Positions 7,211-16,586 of a stretch of 64,000 nt of DNA are shown here, one piece after another (within the stretch, counting starts at the first letter, position 1; every line of letters starts with the position of its first letter). The stretch spans positions 1,381,426-1,445,425 of the forward strand of contig NZ_JAIEZN010000001.1 of assembly GCF_020169335.1 (NCBI RefSeq), written 5' to 3'. Both the position numbers and the translations under genes were made by a program. The notes below the pieces were generated by a model. It did not search any database, had not been told where the DNA came from, and saw only the letters and a list, made by a program, of their open reading frames with translations. The DNA comes from Devosia aquimaris (GTDB lineage Bacteria > Pseudomonadota > Alphaproteobacteria > Rhizobiales > Devosiaceae).

Positions 7211-9646
7211 TCAGTGCGGCAGACCGGCAGTGGTATCTTCGCCGCCTGCTTCCACAGTGGTCGACACAGACGGGGTCGTCTCGTCGAAGTTCCACTCGAT
7301 CGGCTCGGGCTTGCGCACCAGCGCGCGCTCGATCACCTGATCCATGCGGCTGACGGGCACGATCTCCATGCCATCCTTGACGATGTCGGGGATCTCGGCG
7401 AGATCGCGAACGTTCTCCTCCGGGATCAGCACGGTCTTGATGCCACCGCGCAATGCGGCCAACAGCTTCTCCTTCAGGCCCCCGATCGGCAACACCCGGC
7501 CACGCAGGGTGATTTCGCCGGTCATGGCGACATCATTGCGTACAGCAATACCGGTCATCACCGACACGATCGCGGTCGCCAGACCGATACCGGCCGACGG
7601 GCCATCCTTGGGGGTGGCGCCTTCAGGCAGGTGCACGTGGATGTCACGCGTGTCGAACATAGGCGGCTTGATGCCGAAATCGATCGACTTCGAGCGCACA
7701 TAGGCAGTGGCCGCAGTCAGCGATTCCTTCATCACTTCCTTGATGTTGCCGGTGACCGTCATCCGGCCTTTGCCCGGCGTCATCACGCCTTCGATGGTCA
7801 GCAGCTCGCCGCCCACCGACGTCCAGGCCAGGCCTGTCACCAGACCCACCTGAGCTTCGGCTTCGATTTCGCCATGCTTGTAGATGTCCGCCCCCAGATA
7901 CTGGGTCAGCTTGGCCTCATCGATGACGATGGACTTCACCTTGGTCTTGACGATCTCGGCAACGGCCTTGCGCATCAGCTTGCTGATTTCGCGCTTGAGA
8001 TTGCGCACGCCCGCTTCACGCGTGTAGCGCTGGATCAAGGCGGTCAGCATCTCGTCGCTCAGCTCGAACTCACCATGGGCCAGCCCGTTTTCCTTGAGCG
8101 TTTCCGGGATCAGGTGCTGCTTGGCGATCGCGTGCTTCTCCTGCTCGGTGTAGCCGGACAGGCGAATGATCTCCATGCGGTCCATCAGCGGGCCGGGAAT
8201 GTTGAGCGTGTTCGAGGTCGTCACGAACATCACGTCGCTCAGGTCATAGTCGACCTCGAGATAGTGATCGGCAAAGGTGTGGTTCTGTTCCGGATCCAGC
8301 ACTTCAAGCAGCGCCGAAGACGGATCGCCACGGAAGTCCTGGCCCATCTTGTCGATTTCGTCGAGCAGGAACAGCGGGTTGGACTTGCCCACCTTCTTGA
8401 GCGACTGAATCACCTTGCCGGGCATCGAGCCGATATAGGTGCGGCGGTGGCCGCGGATTTCGGCTTCGTCCCGAACACCGCCCAGCGCCATGCGCACGAA
8501 CTCGCGCCCGGTCGCCTTGGCGATCGACTTGCCCAGCGAGGTCTTGCCGACGCCCGGAGGACCAACGAGGCAGAGAATCGGGCCTTTGAGGGTGCCTGTA
8601 CGACCCTGCACTGCCAGATACTCGAGGATGCGTTCCTTGACCTTCTCGAGGCCATAGTGATCCTCGTCCAGAACCTTCTCGGCCAGGACCAGGTCACGCT
8701 TGACCTTGCTCTTCTTGCCCCATGGCAAGCCCAGAAGCGTATCGAGGTAGTTACGCACCACGGTGGCTTCGGCCGACATCGGGCTCATGGCCTTGAGCTT
8801 TTTCAACTCAGCCTCGGCCTTGGCCTTGGCTTCCTTGCTCAGGCGAGTCTTGGCAATGCGCTCCTCGATCTCCTGGATCTCATTGGAGCCTTCTTCGCCG
8901 TCACCCAGTTCCTTCTGGATCGCCTTCATCTGCTCGTTGAGATAGTACTCGCGCTGGGTCTTCTCCATCTGCCGCTTCACGCGGCTGCGGATGCGCTTTT
9001 CCACCTGCAGAACACCGATCTCGCCTTCCATCAGGCCAAGGATCTTCTGGAACCGGTCGACCACCGACACGGTGGACAGCAGGTCTTCCTTCTCATGGAT
9101 CTTGATCACCAGATGGCTGGCAATGGTGTCGGCCAGCTTGGAGGCGTTCTCGATCTGGCCGACGGCGGCAACCACCTCGGCGGAGATCTTCTTGTTCAGC
9201 TTGACGTAGTTCTCGAACTCGTTGACGGCAGAGCGCGACAGCGCCTCGATTTCGGTGGCGTCTTCCACCGGTTCGGGCAGCACCGAGGCTTCCGCCTCGA
9301 AATAATCGACGGTCTGCAGATAGCGATCGATGGTCGCGCGGCTCAAGCCCTCGACCAGTACCTTGACGGTACCGTCGGGCAGCTTCAGCAGCTGCAGCAC
9401 GGTCGCAATGGTGCCGGTCTCATAGATCTGGTCGGGCGCAGGATCATCGTCCTGGGCGTTCTTCTGCGTGACGACAAGAATGTGCTTGTCATCGCGCATG
9501 ACCTCTTCCAGCGCCTTGACCGATTTCTCGCGGCCGACGAACAGCGGCACGATCATGCCTGGGAAAACGACGATATCGCGCAGCGGAAGCACTGGGTAAA
9601 CGCGATCCCGGCTGGATTCGCCGCCTGTGGGATTGACGTCCGTCAT
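7211..9646 (-). CDS. lon: ATP-dependent protease Lon
   Basis: 811 residues, the normal size. The start chosen is ATG 9646 (MTDVNPTGG) with GGAAAGGATACGAG before it; the frame stays open further upstream but only through the promoter region. N-terminal substrate domain begins [16 protein letters not shown]; a coiled region follows; Walker A is GPPGVGKTS (about 361-369) and Walker [10 protein letters not shown]; the proteolytic domain has the Ser-Lys dyad at Ser684 (KDGPSAGIG) and Lys727 (GGLKEK). Degrades misfolded and regulatory proteins in the cytoplasm. An RpoH-like promoter lies at 9740-9767. The long open frame on the opposite strand is a shadow. Confidence 0.98.
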   Translation of the reverse strand: MTDVNPTGGESSRDRVYPVLPLRDIVVFPGMIVPLFVGREKSVKALEEVMRDDKHILVVTQKNAQDDDPAPDQIYETGTIATVLQLLKLPDGTVKVLVEGLSRATIDRYLQTVDYFEAEASVLPEPVEDATEIEALSRSAVNEFENYVKLNKKISAEVVAAVGQIENASKLADTIASHLVIKIHEKEDLLSTVSVVDRFQKILGLMEGEIGVLQVEKRIRSRVKRQMEKTQREYYLNEQMKAIQKELGDGEEGSNEIQEIEERIAKTRLSKEAKAKAEAELKKLKAMSPMSAEATVVRNYLDTLLGLPWGKKSKVKRDLVLAEKVLDEDHYGLEKVKERILEYLAVQGRTGTLKGPILCLVGPPGVGKTSLGKSIAKATGREFVRMALGGVRDEAEIRGHRRTYIGSMPGKVIQSLKKVGKSNPLFLLDEIDKMGQDFRGDPSSALLEVLDPEQNHTFADHYLEVDYDLSDVMFVTTSNTLNIPGPLMDRMEIIRLSGYTEQEKHAIAKQHLIPETLKENGLAHGEFELSDEMLTALIQRYTREAGVRNLKREISKLMRKAVAEIVKTKVKSIVIDEAKLTQYLGADIYKHGEIEAEAQVGLVTGLAWTSVGGELLTIEGVMTPGKGRMTVTGNIKEVMKESLTAATAYVRSKSIDFGIKPPMFDTRDIHVHLPEGATPKDGPSAGIGLATAIVSVMTGIAVRNDVAMTGEITLRGRVLPIGGLKEKLLAALRGGIKTVLIPEENVRDLAEIPDIVKDGMEIVPVSRMDQVIERALVRKPEPIEWNFDETTPSVSTTVEAGGEDTTAGLPH

Positions 9647-9972
9647 CTCGTATCCTTTCCGGGGCGCGCGGAGGAAGGGAGAGGTGCGCGCCCGTAGTAG
9701 ACAGCTCCAAGCCTCAAGGCTGGGCTGATTCCGGTTAATAAATAGGTCCCCCTGAGGCCGCCGCAAGTCAACCTGTCCGGAAAAGTGACAGTTAACGCGA
9801 CAGTGCACACAAGATATGCTTTTCCCCATGGGAACACCGGTGTGCCTTGGCTTCGGCGTGCATGTGGGGCATCGCCGCGCCCTGTCATGACATCATCCGA
9901 TTCGTCGGGCAGGAACCGCCTTGCCGTGCGCCTGCATTTGGGCATCATCAGGCCAGCCACAAGGATATCAGC
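9647..9972. other. Divergent lon / arginase intergenic region
   Basis: 326 bases without a credible gene. It holds the lon 5' leader and RpoH-like promoter on the left. The right half, upstream of arginase, has open frames but no convincing coding signal; the arginase ribosome-binding site AAGGAT is at 9961-9966. Confidence 0.5.
9740..9767 (-). promoter_or_regulatory. Candidate heat-shock (RpoH) promoter of lon
   Basis: On the minus strand CTTG (9764-9767) is separated by 17 bases from CCTATTT (9740-9746), fitting the alphaproteobacterial RpoH pattern CTTG-N17/18-CYTATNT. It would place the start about 85 bases before the lon ATG. Confidence 0.55.
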
Positions 9973-10941
9973 ATGACCAGATCGCGCCGCATCGACCTCT
10001 ACGGCATTCCCACGTCCGCGGGTGCCTCAGTGCGCGGCTGTGGCATGGGACCAGCTGCCATGCGGGTGGCAGGCCTGGCCGACACATTGACGGCGCTCGA
10101 TCATGCCGTCACCGACTATGGCGACCTCGGCCAGGACATCGGCAGTGCCGCAGAGCAGTCCGGCGCCAGCCTCGAGGCCCGTCGCACCGCAGTCCTGTCC
10201 ATGGCCGCGCAAAGCCAGTCCAGGGCCCTCGCCAGCCTTGCCAGTGGCGCCCTGCCCGCCTTCATCGGTGGTGACCACAGCCTCTCCATCGGCACGCTCG
10301 CAGGCGTTGCCGCCCATTGCAGGGCGGCCAGTCGTCCCCTGCATGTGCTCTGGGTCGACGCTCACGGTGATTTCAACACCCCGGCCAGTTCCGAGACGGG
10401 CAATATCCATGGCATGCCGCTGGCCCTGCTCTGCGGTGAACCGGACTTCGGCGCCGACTATGACGGCCCCTGGCGCAATGTCGTGGATCCGCGCAACGTC
10501 ACCGTTTTCGGTGCCCGCTCCATTGACCGGCCCGAGCGGCAATTGCTGGAACGCCGCGGCGTCACCGTCATCGACATGCGCCAGATCGACGAGATGGGTG
10601 TGGTGGCGCTGATGCGCGACGTCCTCTCCCGTGTGACGGCGGCCGGGGCGCATCTGCATGTCAGCCTCGACGTCGATGCGGTTGACCCCGCCATTGCCCC
10701 AGGCGCCGGCACGCCTGTCGCTGGCGGTTTGACCTTCCGCGAGGCGCATCTGGCCATGGAGATGATCCACGACAGCGGCACGCTGGGCTCGCTCGATATT
10801 GTCGAGCTCAACCCCTATCTCGATCACGCCGGCATGAGCGCCCGCCTGCTGGTCGATCTGACGGCCAGCCTGTTTGGTCGCCAGATTATGCCGCGCCAGA
10901 CCGTACAGGACGGCATTAGCGAGGCGCCGACCGCCATCTAG
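9973..10941 (+). CDS. rocF: Arginase
   Basis: 322-residue ureohydrolase that cleaves arginine to ornithine and urea with a dinuclear manganese centre. The metal motifs are all present: GGDHSLSIG, DAHGDFNT and SLDVDAVDPAIAPG, followed by the usual GGLTFREAH and a Glu in DIVELNPYLD. The DAHGDFNT plus overall length favour arginase over agmatinase. The ATG at 9973 has AAGGAT upstream; an open frame extends to 9847 without a better start. Its stop overlaps the stop of the convergent citrate-synthase gene (shared CTAG at 10938-10941). It would supply nitrogen from arginine, feeding glutamate and ammonium pools. Confidence 0.93.
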   Translation: MTRSRRIDLYGIPTSAGASVRGCGMGPAAMRVAGLADTLTALDHAVTDYGDLGQDIGSAAEQSGASLEARRTAVLSMAAQSQSRALASLASGALPAFIGGDHSLSIGTLAGVAAHCRAASRPLHVLWVDAHGDFNTPASSETGNIHGMPLALLCGEPDFGADYDGPWRNVVDPRNVTVFGARSIDRPERQLLERRGVTVIDMRQIDEMGVVALMRDVLSRVTAAGAHLHVSLDVDAVDPAIAPGAGTPVAGGLTFREAHLAMEMIHDSGTLGSLDIVELNPYLDHAGMSARLLVDLTASLFGRQIMPRQTVQDGISEAPTAI

Positions 10942-12074
10942 CCCGCAGCACCCGGACCAAGATAATGCGCCCGCGGGCGGATCAGCTGCCCGCTGGAAGC
11001 CTGTTCAATGCCATGCGCCAACCACCCGACGCTGCGCGCCAGGGCAAACAGAACCAATGGTGCATTGGTGGGCAACTGATAGGCCTTCGCCATGGCCGCC
11101 AGAGCAAAGTCCACATTGGGAACGTCCCCCGTTATCGCCTCCGCAGCCGCGCGGAAGGCGATGAAGGCGGGCGGCACGTCAAAGCACTCAAGCAAGGCCG
11201 TACTGCGGACATCGCCATCCGGATAGAGCGGATGGCCCATGCCAGGCACCGCGCGCCCCTCGTCCAGCCAGTCACGCAGCGCCGCGCTGGCCCCCGCCGG
11301 TTCACTGCCGATATCCTCAGCCAGCGCAGTGACACTGCGCGACGCCAGGCCGTGCCGCGGACCATTGAGCGTCGCCAGCCCGGCCAGCGCCCCGGCCCAC
11401 AACGACGCCCCGGTCGATACCGCGACGCGCGCGGCAAATGTTGACGCATTGAGCTCGTGGTCCGCCAGCAGCACTAGGCTGCGGCGGATGATGTCAGCAG
11501 CCTCCGGTCGCTCCCAGTGTTCTGCCAGCCGCGCATGCAGCGGCAGCCCGAGATCGCTTTGACCGCACAAAGCCGCCGCTACCGCGTCAAGAACAACACC
11601 GGCCTGCTGCCCCAGCGCTGCGGGGCCCAGCATCTGTCCTGCTGGCTCGGCGGCTCTAGCCGCCAGCGCCAGGAAGGCGCCGCGCAAACCGTAACCTGTC
11701 GATTGCGGACCAGCGTCTCCCACTCGGCACGGCGCCTGCCACAACAGCCGCGCAACATCCTCCAGCGTCGCCGTTTCGGCCAGCACCACAGCGTCTACAC
11801 CACGATAAAGCAGCCGCCCGCCCTGGACGGTGGAGAGCCTTGTGGGAAGCACGGGCTCGCCCCAGTCGATGGCGGCAGCAGCCACCGCCTCCTGCTTGCG
11901 GCGGCCGGCGGCCCGCTGTGCCAGCCGGCGCACGTCATCGCCGCGATAGAGGCTCTTGCGGCTGTCGGCGGGGTCGCGCCGTGCCTTGATGCGGCCCCGG
12001 CTGACATTGGCATAGAGCGTCTGCGGCTGCGTGCCCAACAGCGCCAGAGCCTCGGCGGCGGTCAACCAGTCCAT
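10938..12074 (-). CDS. Citrate-synthase-family protein with N-terminal helix-turn-helix
   Basis: 378 residues. Residues about 4-52 look like an excisionase/MerR-type helix-turn-helix (LTAAEALALLGTQPQTLYANVSRGRIK, then RKSLYRGDDVRRL). The rest is a citrate synthase fold with the three catalytic positions: His in GPRHGLAS, His in GMGHPLYPDGD and Asp in PNVDFALAA. The C-terminal ARSVGWLAHGIEQ and RPRAHYLGP also match. The protein could be an active enzyme, a ligand-sensing regulator or both. It is divergent from a second citrate synthase at 12158, with palindromes in the gap, which suggests it controls that promoter. The start is the ATG at 12074, placing the HTH at the N terminus; no strong ribosome-binding site decides it. 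Confidence 0.85.
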   Translation of the reverse strand: MDWLTAAEALALLGTQPQTLYANVSRGRIKARRDPADSRKSLYRGDDVRRLAQRAAGRRKQEAVAAAAIDWGEPVLPTRLSTVQGGRLLYRGVDAVVLAETATLEDVARLLWQAPCRVGDAGPQSTGYGLRGAFLALAARAAEPAGQMLGPAALGQQAGVVLDAVAAALCGQSDLGLPLHARLAEHWERPEAADIIRRSLVLLADHELNASTFAARVAVSTGASLWAGALAGLATLNGPRHGLASRSVTALAEDIGSEPAGASAALRDWLDEGRAVPGMGHPLYPDGDVRSTALLECFDVPPAFIAFRAAAEAITGDVPNVDFALAAMAKAYQLPTNAPLVLFALARSVGWLAHGIEQASSGQLIRPRAHYLGPGAAG

Positions 12075-12079
12075 GGCAA

Positions 12080-12116
12080 TACATTGATCCAATTGGTCAA
12101 GATTGACGTCAATGTA
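12080..12116. promoter_or_regulatory. Nested palindromes between divergent citrate-synthase genes
   Basis: Outer arms TACATTGA (12080-12087) and TCAATGTA (12109-12116) are exact inverted repeats. Inside are an imperfect dyad TTGATCCAATTGGTCAA (12084-12100) and a perfect one ATTGACGTCAAT (12102-12113). The repeated unit is TTGA..TCAA. The left end is only 6 bases before the HTH-protein start codon, so binding there would block its own expression. Confidence 0.6.
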
Positions 12117-12157
12117 AATGCTCCTAATTTGCCGCGCAACAACCACAGGAGATGACC

Positions 12158-13240
12158 ATGAACTCTGGTCTGGAAGATGTGATCGCTGCTCAGACGGTGC
12201 TATCCGATGTCGACGGCAAGAATGGGCGCCTGATCGTGCGCGGGCAGTCCCTCGATGAACTGGTGAGCCACAGCCGCTACGAGGACGTGCTGGCACTGCT
12301 GTTTGACGGCTTCTTCACTGAGCCCGATGATCTGCGCCTGGCGCTGGGGCGGGCCCGGGAGACCGTATTTGCTCATGTTGCTGCCGCGGACGCCGCGCTG
12401 CTTGCCCTGCCACCTGTTGATGCCATGCGCGCCCTACTGGCTAGGCTGGGCGACGGCGAGGACCTCGACACAGCACTGCAGTTCGTCGCCGGCCCGGCCG
12501 TTTTCACCACAGCCTTGCTGCGCCTGCGCGCCGGGAAAACGCCGCTTGCGCCCGATGCCAGCCTCACCCACGCTGCCGATACCCTGCGCATGCTGCACGG
12601 CGCCCTACCCAGCCCGCAGCAGACCGCCGCACTTGATCGCTACCTGGTCACCGTTGCCGACCATGGCCTGAATGCCTCGACCTTCGCTGCCCGCGTCGTC
12701 GCCTCCACCAAAGCGGGGCTCACGTCATCCGTTCTGGCCGCGCTCAGCGCCCTCAAGGGCCCGCTGCATGGCGGTGCGCCCGGTCCGGTGCTGGACATGC
12801 TCGACGGTGTTGGCACGCCCACCAATGCCCGCGCCTGGCTGGAAGCCGCACTCGATGGTGGTGACCGGTTGATGGGCTTCGGCCACCGTGTCTATCGTGT
12901 GCGCGACCCCCGTGCCGATGCCCTCAAGGGCGCAGTGAAGATCCTGGCCAGCGGCGGCGCCATCGACGCCGCACGCCTGGCTCTCGCCGAAGCAGTCGAA
13001 GCCGCGGCCCTCGTCGTGCTGCGCGAACGCAAGCCCGACCGGGCGCTGGACACCAATGTGGAGTTCTATACCGCCCTGCTGCTCGAGGCCCTGGGCTTCC
13101 CGCGCGACGCCTTCACCTGCGTCTTCGCCATGGGCCGCACGGGCGGCTGGCTCGCCCATGCCCGCGAACAGGCAGAGACCGGCCGCCTCATCCGTCCCAT
13201 GTCCGTCTATGTGGGGCCGGTGCCGCAGCAAGCCGCGTGA
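12158..13240 (+). CDS. Citrate synthase / methylcitrate synthase family protein
   Basis: 360 residues, a compact citrate-synthase-family enzyme condensing acetyl-CoA (or propionyl-CoA) with oxaloacetate. Motifs: GLNASTFAARV, His in GPLHGGAPG, GFGHRVYRVRDPRA, and NVEFYTALLL, where Glu stands at the position usually held by catalytic Asp (Asp362 in E. coli GltA). RTGGWLAHAREQ and RLIRPMSVYVGP close the protein. I prefer ATG 12158 over ATG 12152 because AGGAG sits 6-7 bases before 12158 but touches 12152. Divergent from the HTH-citrate synthase. This is probably not the main TCA-cycle enzyme, which in proteobacteria is a longer type. Confidence 0.88.
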   Translation: MNSGLEDVIAAQTVLSDVDGKNGRLIVRGQSLDELVSHSRYEDVLALLFDGFFTEPDDLRLALGRARETVFAHVAAADAALLALPPVDAMRALLARLGDGEDLDTALQFVAGPAVFTTALLRLRAGKTPLAPDASLTHAADTLRMLHGALPSPQQTAALDRYLVTVADHGLNASTFAARVVASTKAGLTSSVLAALSALKGPLHGGAPGPVLDMLDGVGTPTNARAWLEAALDGGDRLMGFGHRVYRVRDPRADALKGAVKILASGGAIDAARLALAEAVEAAALVVLRERKPDRALDTNVEFYTALLLEALGFPRDAFTCVFAMGRTGGWLAHAREQAETGRLIRPMSVYVGPVPQQAA

Positions 13241-13263
13241 CCGTATCGGAATCCAAAAACAAG

Positions 13264-13289
13264 AACGCCGGACCCAAGGGCCCGGCGTT
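13264..13289. terminator. Bidirectional terminator between citrate synthase and clpX
   Basis: AACGCCGG ... CCGGCGTT stem, followed by TTTTC on the plus strand and CTTGTTTTT on the minus strand, so it can end both the citrate-synthase and clpX transcripts. Confidence 0.8.
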
Positions 13290-13312
13290 TTCAATTCGGT
13301 CTGACGAAAACC

Positions 13313-14590
13313 TTATGCACCAGCGGGCAGGTCTTCCTTCTTGCGCTCCGAGTAGATGTACAGCGGACGCACGTCCTTGCCATTCACCACATCGGCCGAG
13401 ATCACCACCTCTTCCACGCCTTCCAGCGACGGCAGGTCATACATGGTGTCGAGCAGGATGCCTTCCATGATCGAGCGCAGACCACGCGCGCCGGTCTTGC
13501 GCTCAATGGCCTTTTCCGCGATCGCCTTGAGGGCGTCTTCGTGGAACGTCAGCTCGACCTCTTCCATCTGGAACAGGCGCTGGTACTGACGCACCAGGGC
13601 GTTCTTGGGCGAGGTCAGGATTTCGATCAGTGCGGCAATGTCCAGGTCTTCCAGCGTTGCCAGCACAGGCAGGCGGCCGATGAATTCCGGGATCAGGCCA
13701 AAGCGCACCAGGTCTTCCGGCGCCACATCGGCCAGGATCTGGCCCACGCGACGGTCCTGCGGATCCTTGACGGTAGCGCCAAAGCCGATGCCCGAGCCTT
13801 CACCGCGCGCCGAGATGATCTTCTCCAGGCCCGCAAAGGCGCCACCGCAGATGAACAGGATATTGGTCGTGTCCACCTGCAGGAATTCCTGCTGCGGATG
13901 CTTGCGGCCACCCTGGGGCGGAACCGAAGCCACGGTACCTTCCATGATCTTGAGCAGCGCCTGCTGCACGCCTTCGCCCGAAACGTCACGGGTGATCGAC
14001 GGATTGTCGGACTTGCGGCTGATCTTGTCGACTTCGTCGATATAGACGATGCCGCGCTGCGCCTTCTCGACATTGTAGTCGGCAGCCTGCAGCAGCTTGA
14101 GGATGATGTTTTCCACGTCCTCGCCGACATAGCCGGCTTCGGTCAGCGTGGTCGCATCGGCCATGGTGAAGGGCACATCCAGAATGCGCGCCAGCGTCTG
14201 TGCCAGCAGCGTCTTGCCCGAGCCGGTCGGCCCGATCAGCAGGATGTTAGACTTGCTCAGCTCCACGTCCTGGTTCTTGGTGGCGTGGTGCAAACGCTTG
14301 TAGTGATTGTGGACGGCCACGGAGAGCACGCGCTTGGCGCGGAACTGGCCGATGACGTAGTCGTCGAGCACCTTGCAGATATCGGCAGGTGTCGGCACGC
14401 CATCGGAGGACTTGACCATGCTGGTCTTGTTCTCTTCGCGGATGATGTCCATGCACAGCTCGACGCATTCATCGCAGATGAAGACGGTCGGGCCGGCGAT
14501 CAGCTTGCGAACCTCATGCTGGGATTTCCCGCAGAACGAGCAATAAAGCGTGTTCTTGGAGGTTTCGCCGTTCGTTGTCTCTTTGGACAT
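13313..14590 (-). CDS. clpX: ATP-dependent Clp protease, ATPase subunit ClpX
   Basis: 425 residues, standard length. N-terminal zinc-binding domain with four Cys (17, 20, 39, 42), then AAA+ module with Walker A GPTGSGKT (120-127), Walker [11 protein letters not shown], the [11 protein letters not shown] sensor region and [10 protein letters not shown] near the C terminus. It unfolds substrates and feeds them to ClpP. Start ATG 14590 (MSKETTNG) is preceded by GGGAGTAACAGG; the frame is open further upstream, but the family starts here. Lies 172 bases behind clpP on the same strand. Confidence 0.98.
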   Translation of the reverse strand: MSKETTNGETSKNTLYCSFCGKSQHEVRKLIAGPTVFICDECVELCMDIIREENKTSMVKSSDGVPTPADICKVLDDYVIGQFRAKRVLSVAVHNHYKRLHHATKNQDVELSKSNILLIGPTGSGKTLLAQTLARILDVPFTMADATTLTEAGYVGEDVENIILKLLQAADYNVEKAQRGIVYIDEVDKISRKSDNPSITRDVSGEGVQQALLKIMEGTVASVPPQGGRKHPQQEFLQVDTTNILFICGGAFAGLEKIISARGEGSGIGFGATVKDPQDRRVGQILADVAPEDLVRFGLIPEFIGRLPVLATLEDLDIAALIEILTSPKNALVRQYQRLFQMEEVELTFHEDALKAIAEKAIERKTGARGLRSIMEGILLDTMYDLPSLEGVEEVVISADVVNGKDVRPLYIYSERKKEDLPAGA

Positions 14591-14668
14591 CCTGTTACTC
14601 CCGGAGGCAGAGCGCCTCCAAAACCAAGCCATTCCCTGACGGTATCGCTTGAGCCTAAAGAAAGTCTA

Positions 14669-14701
14669 AGCCGAACCGATCCTAAAGATCGATCCGGCTC
14701 G
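14669..14701 (-). terminator. Hairpin between clpP and clpX (possible partial terminator)
   Basis: On the minus strand GAGCCGGATCGATC-TTTA-GGATCGGTTCGGCTT forms an imperfect stem, followed by TAGACTTTCTTT. It may terminate part of the clpP transcripts or stabilise the mRNA end. Confidence 0.4.
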
Positions 14702-14762
14702 GTGCAATCGCACGCGGATCACAGTCCACGGCGTGTCAGCAATGTGCTTAACGCACGCCCAA

Positions 14763-15392
14763 TCAGCTCGCCGACTCCGGAACGACGCGCTTGTCCCAGA
14801 CGTTGTCGATCAGGCCAAACGTCTTGGCTTCTTCGGGCGACAGGAAACGATCGCGCTCGAGCGCGTTCTCGATTTCCTCGTAGGTGCGGCCGGTGTGCTT
14901 CTCATAAATCTGATTAAGACGCCGCTTCAAACCCTCGACTTCCTTGGCATGAATCAGGATGTCGGTCACCTGACCCTGGAAGCCGCCGGACGGCTGGTGC
15001 ACCATCACGCGGGCATTGGGGAGCGCAGTGCGCATGCCCGGCTCGCCGGCGGCCAGCAGCAGCGAGCCCATCGAAGCAGCCTGCCCCATCACCATCGTCG
15101 CCACCGGTGCGCGAATGAACTGCATGGTGTCGTAGATCGACAGGCCAGCCGTCACAACGCCGCCAGGCGAGTTGATGTAGAGCGAGATTTCCTTTTTCGG
15201 GTTCTCTGATTCGAGGAACAGCAGCTGCGCCACGATCAGCGAAGCCATGTTGTCCTCGACAACGCTGGTCACGAAAATGATGCGCTCGCGCAGCAGGCGC
15301 GAATAGATGTCGAAGGCGCGCTCGCCCCGGTTGGATTGCTCCACCACCATCGGAACGAGGGTGTTCATATAAGTATCGTGCGGATCCCGCAT
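14763..15392 (-). CDS. clpP: ATP-dependent Clp protease, proteolytic subunit ClpP
   Basis: 209-residue serine protease forming the tetradecameric barrel used by ClpX. Catalytic triad read as Ser107 (GQAASMGS), His132 (MVHQPSGG) and Asp181 (ERDRF). Start at ATG 15392 ([17 protein letters not shown]) with AAAGGGG upstream matches the usual alphaproteobacterial N terminus; an in-frame extension to 15494 is not needed. Upstream there is a good match to an RpoH promoter (15558-15589). Confidence 0.97.
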   Translation of the reverse strand: MRDPHDTYMNTLVPMVVEQSNRGERAFDIYSRLLRERIIFVTSVVEDNMASLIVAQLLFLESENPKKEISLYINSPGGVVTAGLSIYDTMQFIRAPVATMVMGQAASMGSLLLAAGEPGMRTALPNARVMVHQPSGGFQGQVTDILIHAKEVEGLKRRLNQIYEKHTGRTYEEIENALERDRFLSPEEAKTFGLIDNVWDKRVVPESAS

Positions 15393-15670
15393 GGAATGCC
15401 CCTTTGCTGTGCCGGGTCGCGGACCGGGCGAGCGGTGTCGTTTGTTTGGGACACGATCAGTGACCGGGGCGAGTGCCCGGACCAGCGCAATCATGTCGAA
15501 TTCGAATCAGCGGTACTGGTCGATTGCAGACCAGACCGCCTTAACGCGCGGTAAAGGCAGAGATAGGCGGCAATGGCCCCAGCTTCAATAGGCGGTCGGG
15601 GCGCTCACCAATTTCTCCCTCGGCGGGGTTAATAGGGCCACTACCCCGTCAGAGCCGCTCCCAGGCCCCG
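15393..15670. other. clpP upstream region
   Basis: 278 bases without a credible gene. It carries the clpP leader of about 160 bases and the heat-shock type promoter described separately. Short open frames here have no ribosome-binding sites. Confidence 0.5.
15558..15589 (-). promoter_or_regulatory. Candidate heat-shock (RpoH) promoter of clpP
   Basis: Minus strand: ATTG (15586-15589), 18 bases, then CCTATCTCTG (15558-15567). The -10 fits CYTATNTNNG exactly; the -35 differs from CTTG only in its first base. Confidence 0.6.
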
Positions 15671-15901
15671 TCAGGCCGAAAAGCCGACGGTGACGCCCTT
15701 CTTCTTGAAGTAGGACTGCATGATCTTGCGGCCCTGCCGATTGGGCTGCGCCAGCTTGGACGGCTCGAACACCGCTTCGGTCACGCCTTCGCGAGCCATG
15801 GCAGCCTTGAGCGCCGCGATATGGAGGTCAATGTCTTCGTTGTTGTTCTTGATCGAGGCGTAGATCGCATCGATCGCCTGGGAAACGGTGATGTCGCTCA
15901 T
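15671..15901 (-). CDS. Small hypothetical protein (76 aa)
   Basis: Family not recognised. Start chosen at ATG 15901 (MSDITVSQAIDAIYASI), since the upstream part of the open frame is unlikely coding. The protein is soluble, rich in alpha-helical character, with DIDLHIAALKAAMAREG in the middle and a basic C terminus (RQGRKIMQSYFKKKGVTVGF). No signal peptide, Cys or membrane segment. It lies behind the clpP promoter region on the same strand. The codon use is like that of neighbouring genes, which supports it being real. Confidence 0.65.
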   Translation of the reverse strand: MSDITVSQAIDAIYASIKNNNEDIDLHIAALKAAMAREGVTEAVFEPSKLAQPNRQGRKIMQSYFKKKGVTVGFSA

Positions 15902-16034
15902 GGCAAAGTCCTTGGTCGTTTGGCCGCCTTCAAGACATGATTGCACGCCCCTTGCCAAGCCCTTTTGACGGCAATGCGGCGCCGGCGCTCAAGCCGTCTG
16001 ACCGCATTGCCCACTCCGAGACAGTCTCGAAGGC

Positions 16035-16433
16035 TCACCGCGCCTCAAAATCTGGTCGCGCTACGCCGGTTTCGCTGTGGCGGTGATCCACCATCAGGGG
16101 CCGGATCTCGACCCGGGAATAGGCGGCAATCGGGTCATCGTCGAACAGCGCCACCGCCTCGGCCATGTCGGCGGCCTCGATCAGCACAAAACCGCCCACC
16201 ATTTCCTTGGCTTCGGCAAACGGACCATCCAGCCGGTCCATGGTCATTCGGGTCCGCCGGTCAATATTGACCGCGGTCTCTGGCGCCATCAGCGGCGAGG
16301 CAATCAACAAGTGCCCGCTCTCTCGCAGCTTGTGGTCATGGGCAATGGTGGCGTCGTCCAGGCGCCGCATCTCGTCGGGGCTCGCGTCGGCGAAGGCATC
16401 GGGCTCGAAATGGACTAGGCAGAGAAACTTCAT
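16035..16433 (-). CDS. YciI-family (DGPF domain) protein
   Basis: 132 residues with a ferredoxin-like YciI/DGPF fold. It starts MKFLCLVHFEPDAFA and has the hallmark DGPFAEAKEMVGGFVLIEAAD. Members are found near sigma factors and in varied catabolic settings; a defined activity is not known for most. The His/Asp pair proposed as active-site in YciI is not obvious here. Single gene, divergent from the P450 gene on its right. Confidence 0.85.
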   Translation of the reverse strand: MKFLCLVHFEPDAFADASPDEMRRLDDATIAHDHKLRESGHLLIASPLMAPETAVNIDRRTRMTMDRLDGPFAEAKEMVGGFVLIEAADMAEAVALFDDDPIAAYSRVEIRPLMVDHRHSETGVARPDFEAR

Positions 16434-16586
16434 GGTCAGGTCTCCAGGTGTTGAGCACAGACCCGACGAACGGCTCCGCCTCCAATCGACTATTTTTGTG
16501 CGGCCACGCGCAAGTCACACGCAAGAGCAGTTGCAACGGCGCTGCCGCCGCCTATGGTGTCAGCGATTTACCTCGCTTGGACCATC

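Noticed and set aside
7214..9697. 827-codon open frame antisense to lon
   Set aside because: Lon is certain on the other strand; high GC at third positions leaves the antisense frame open by chance.
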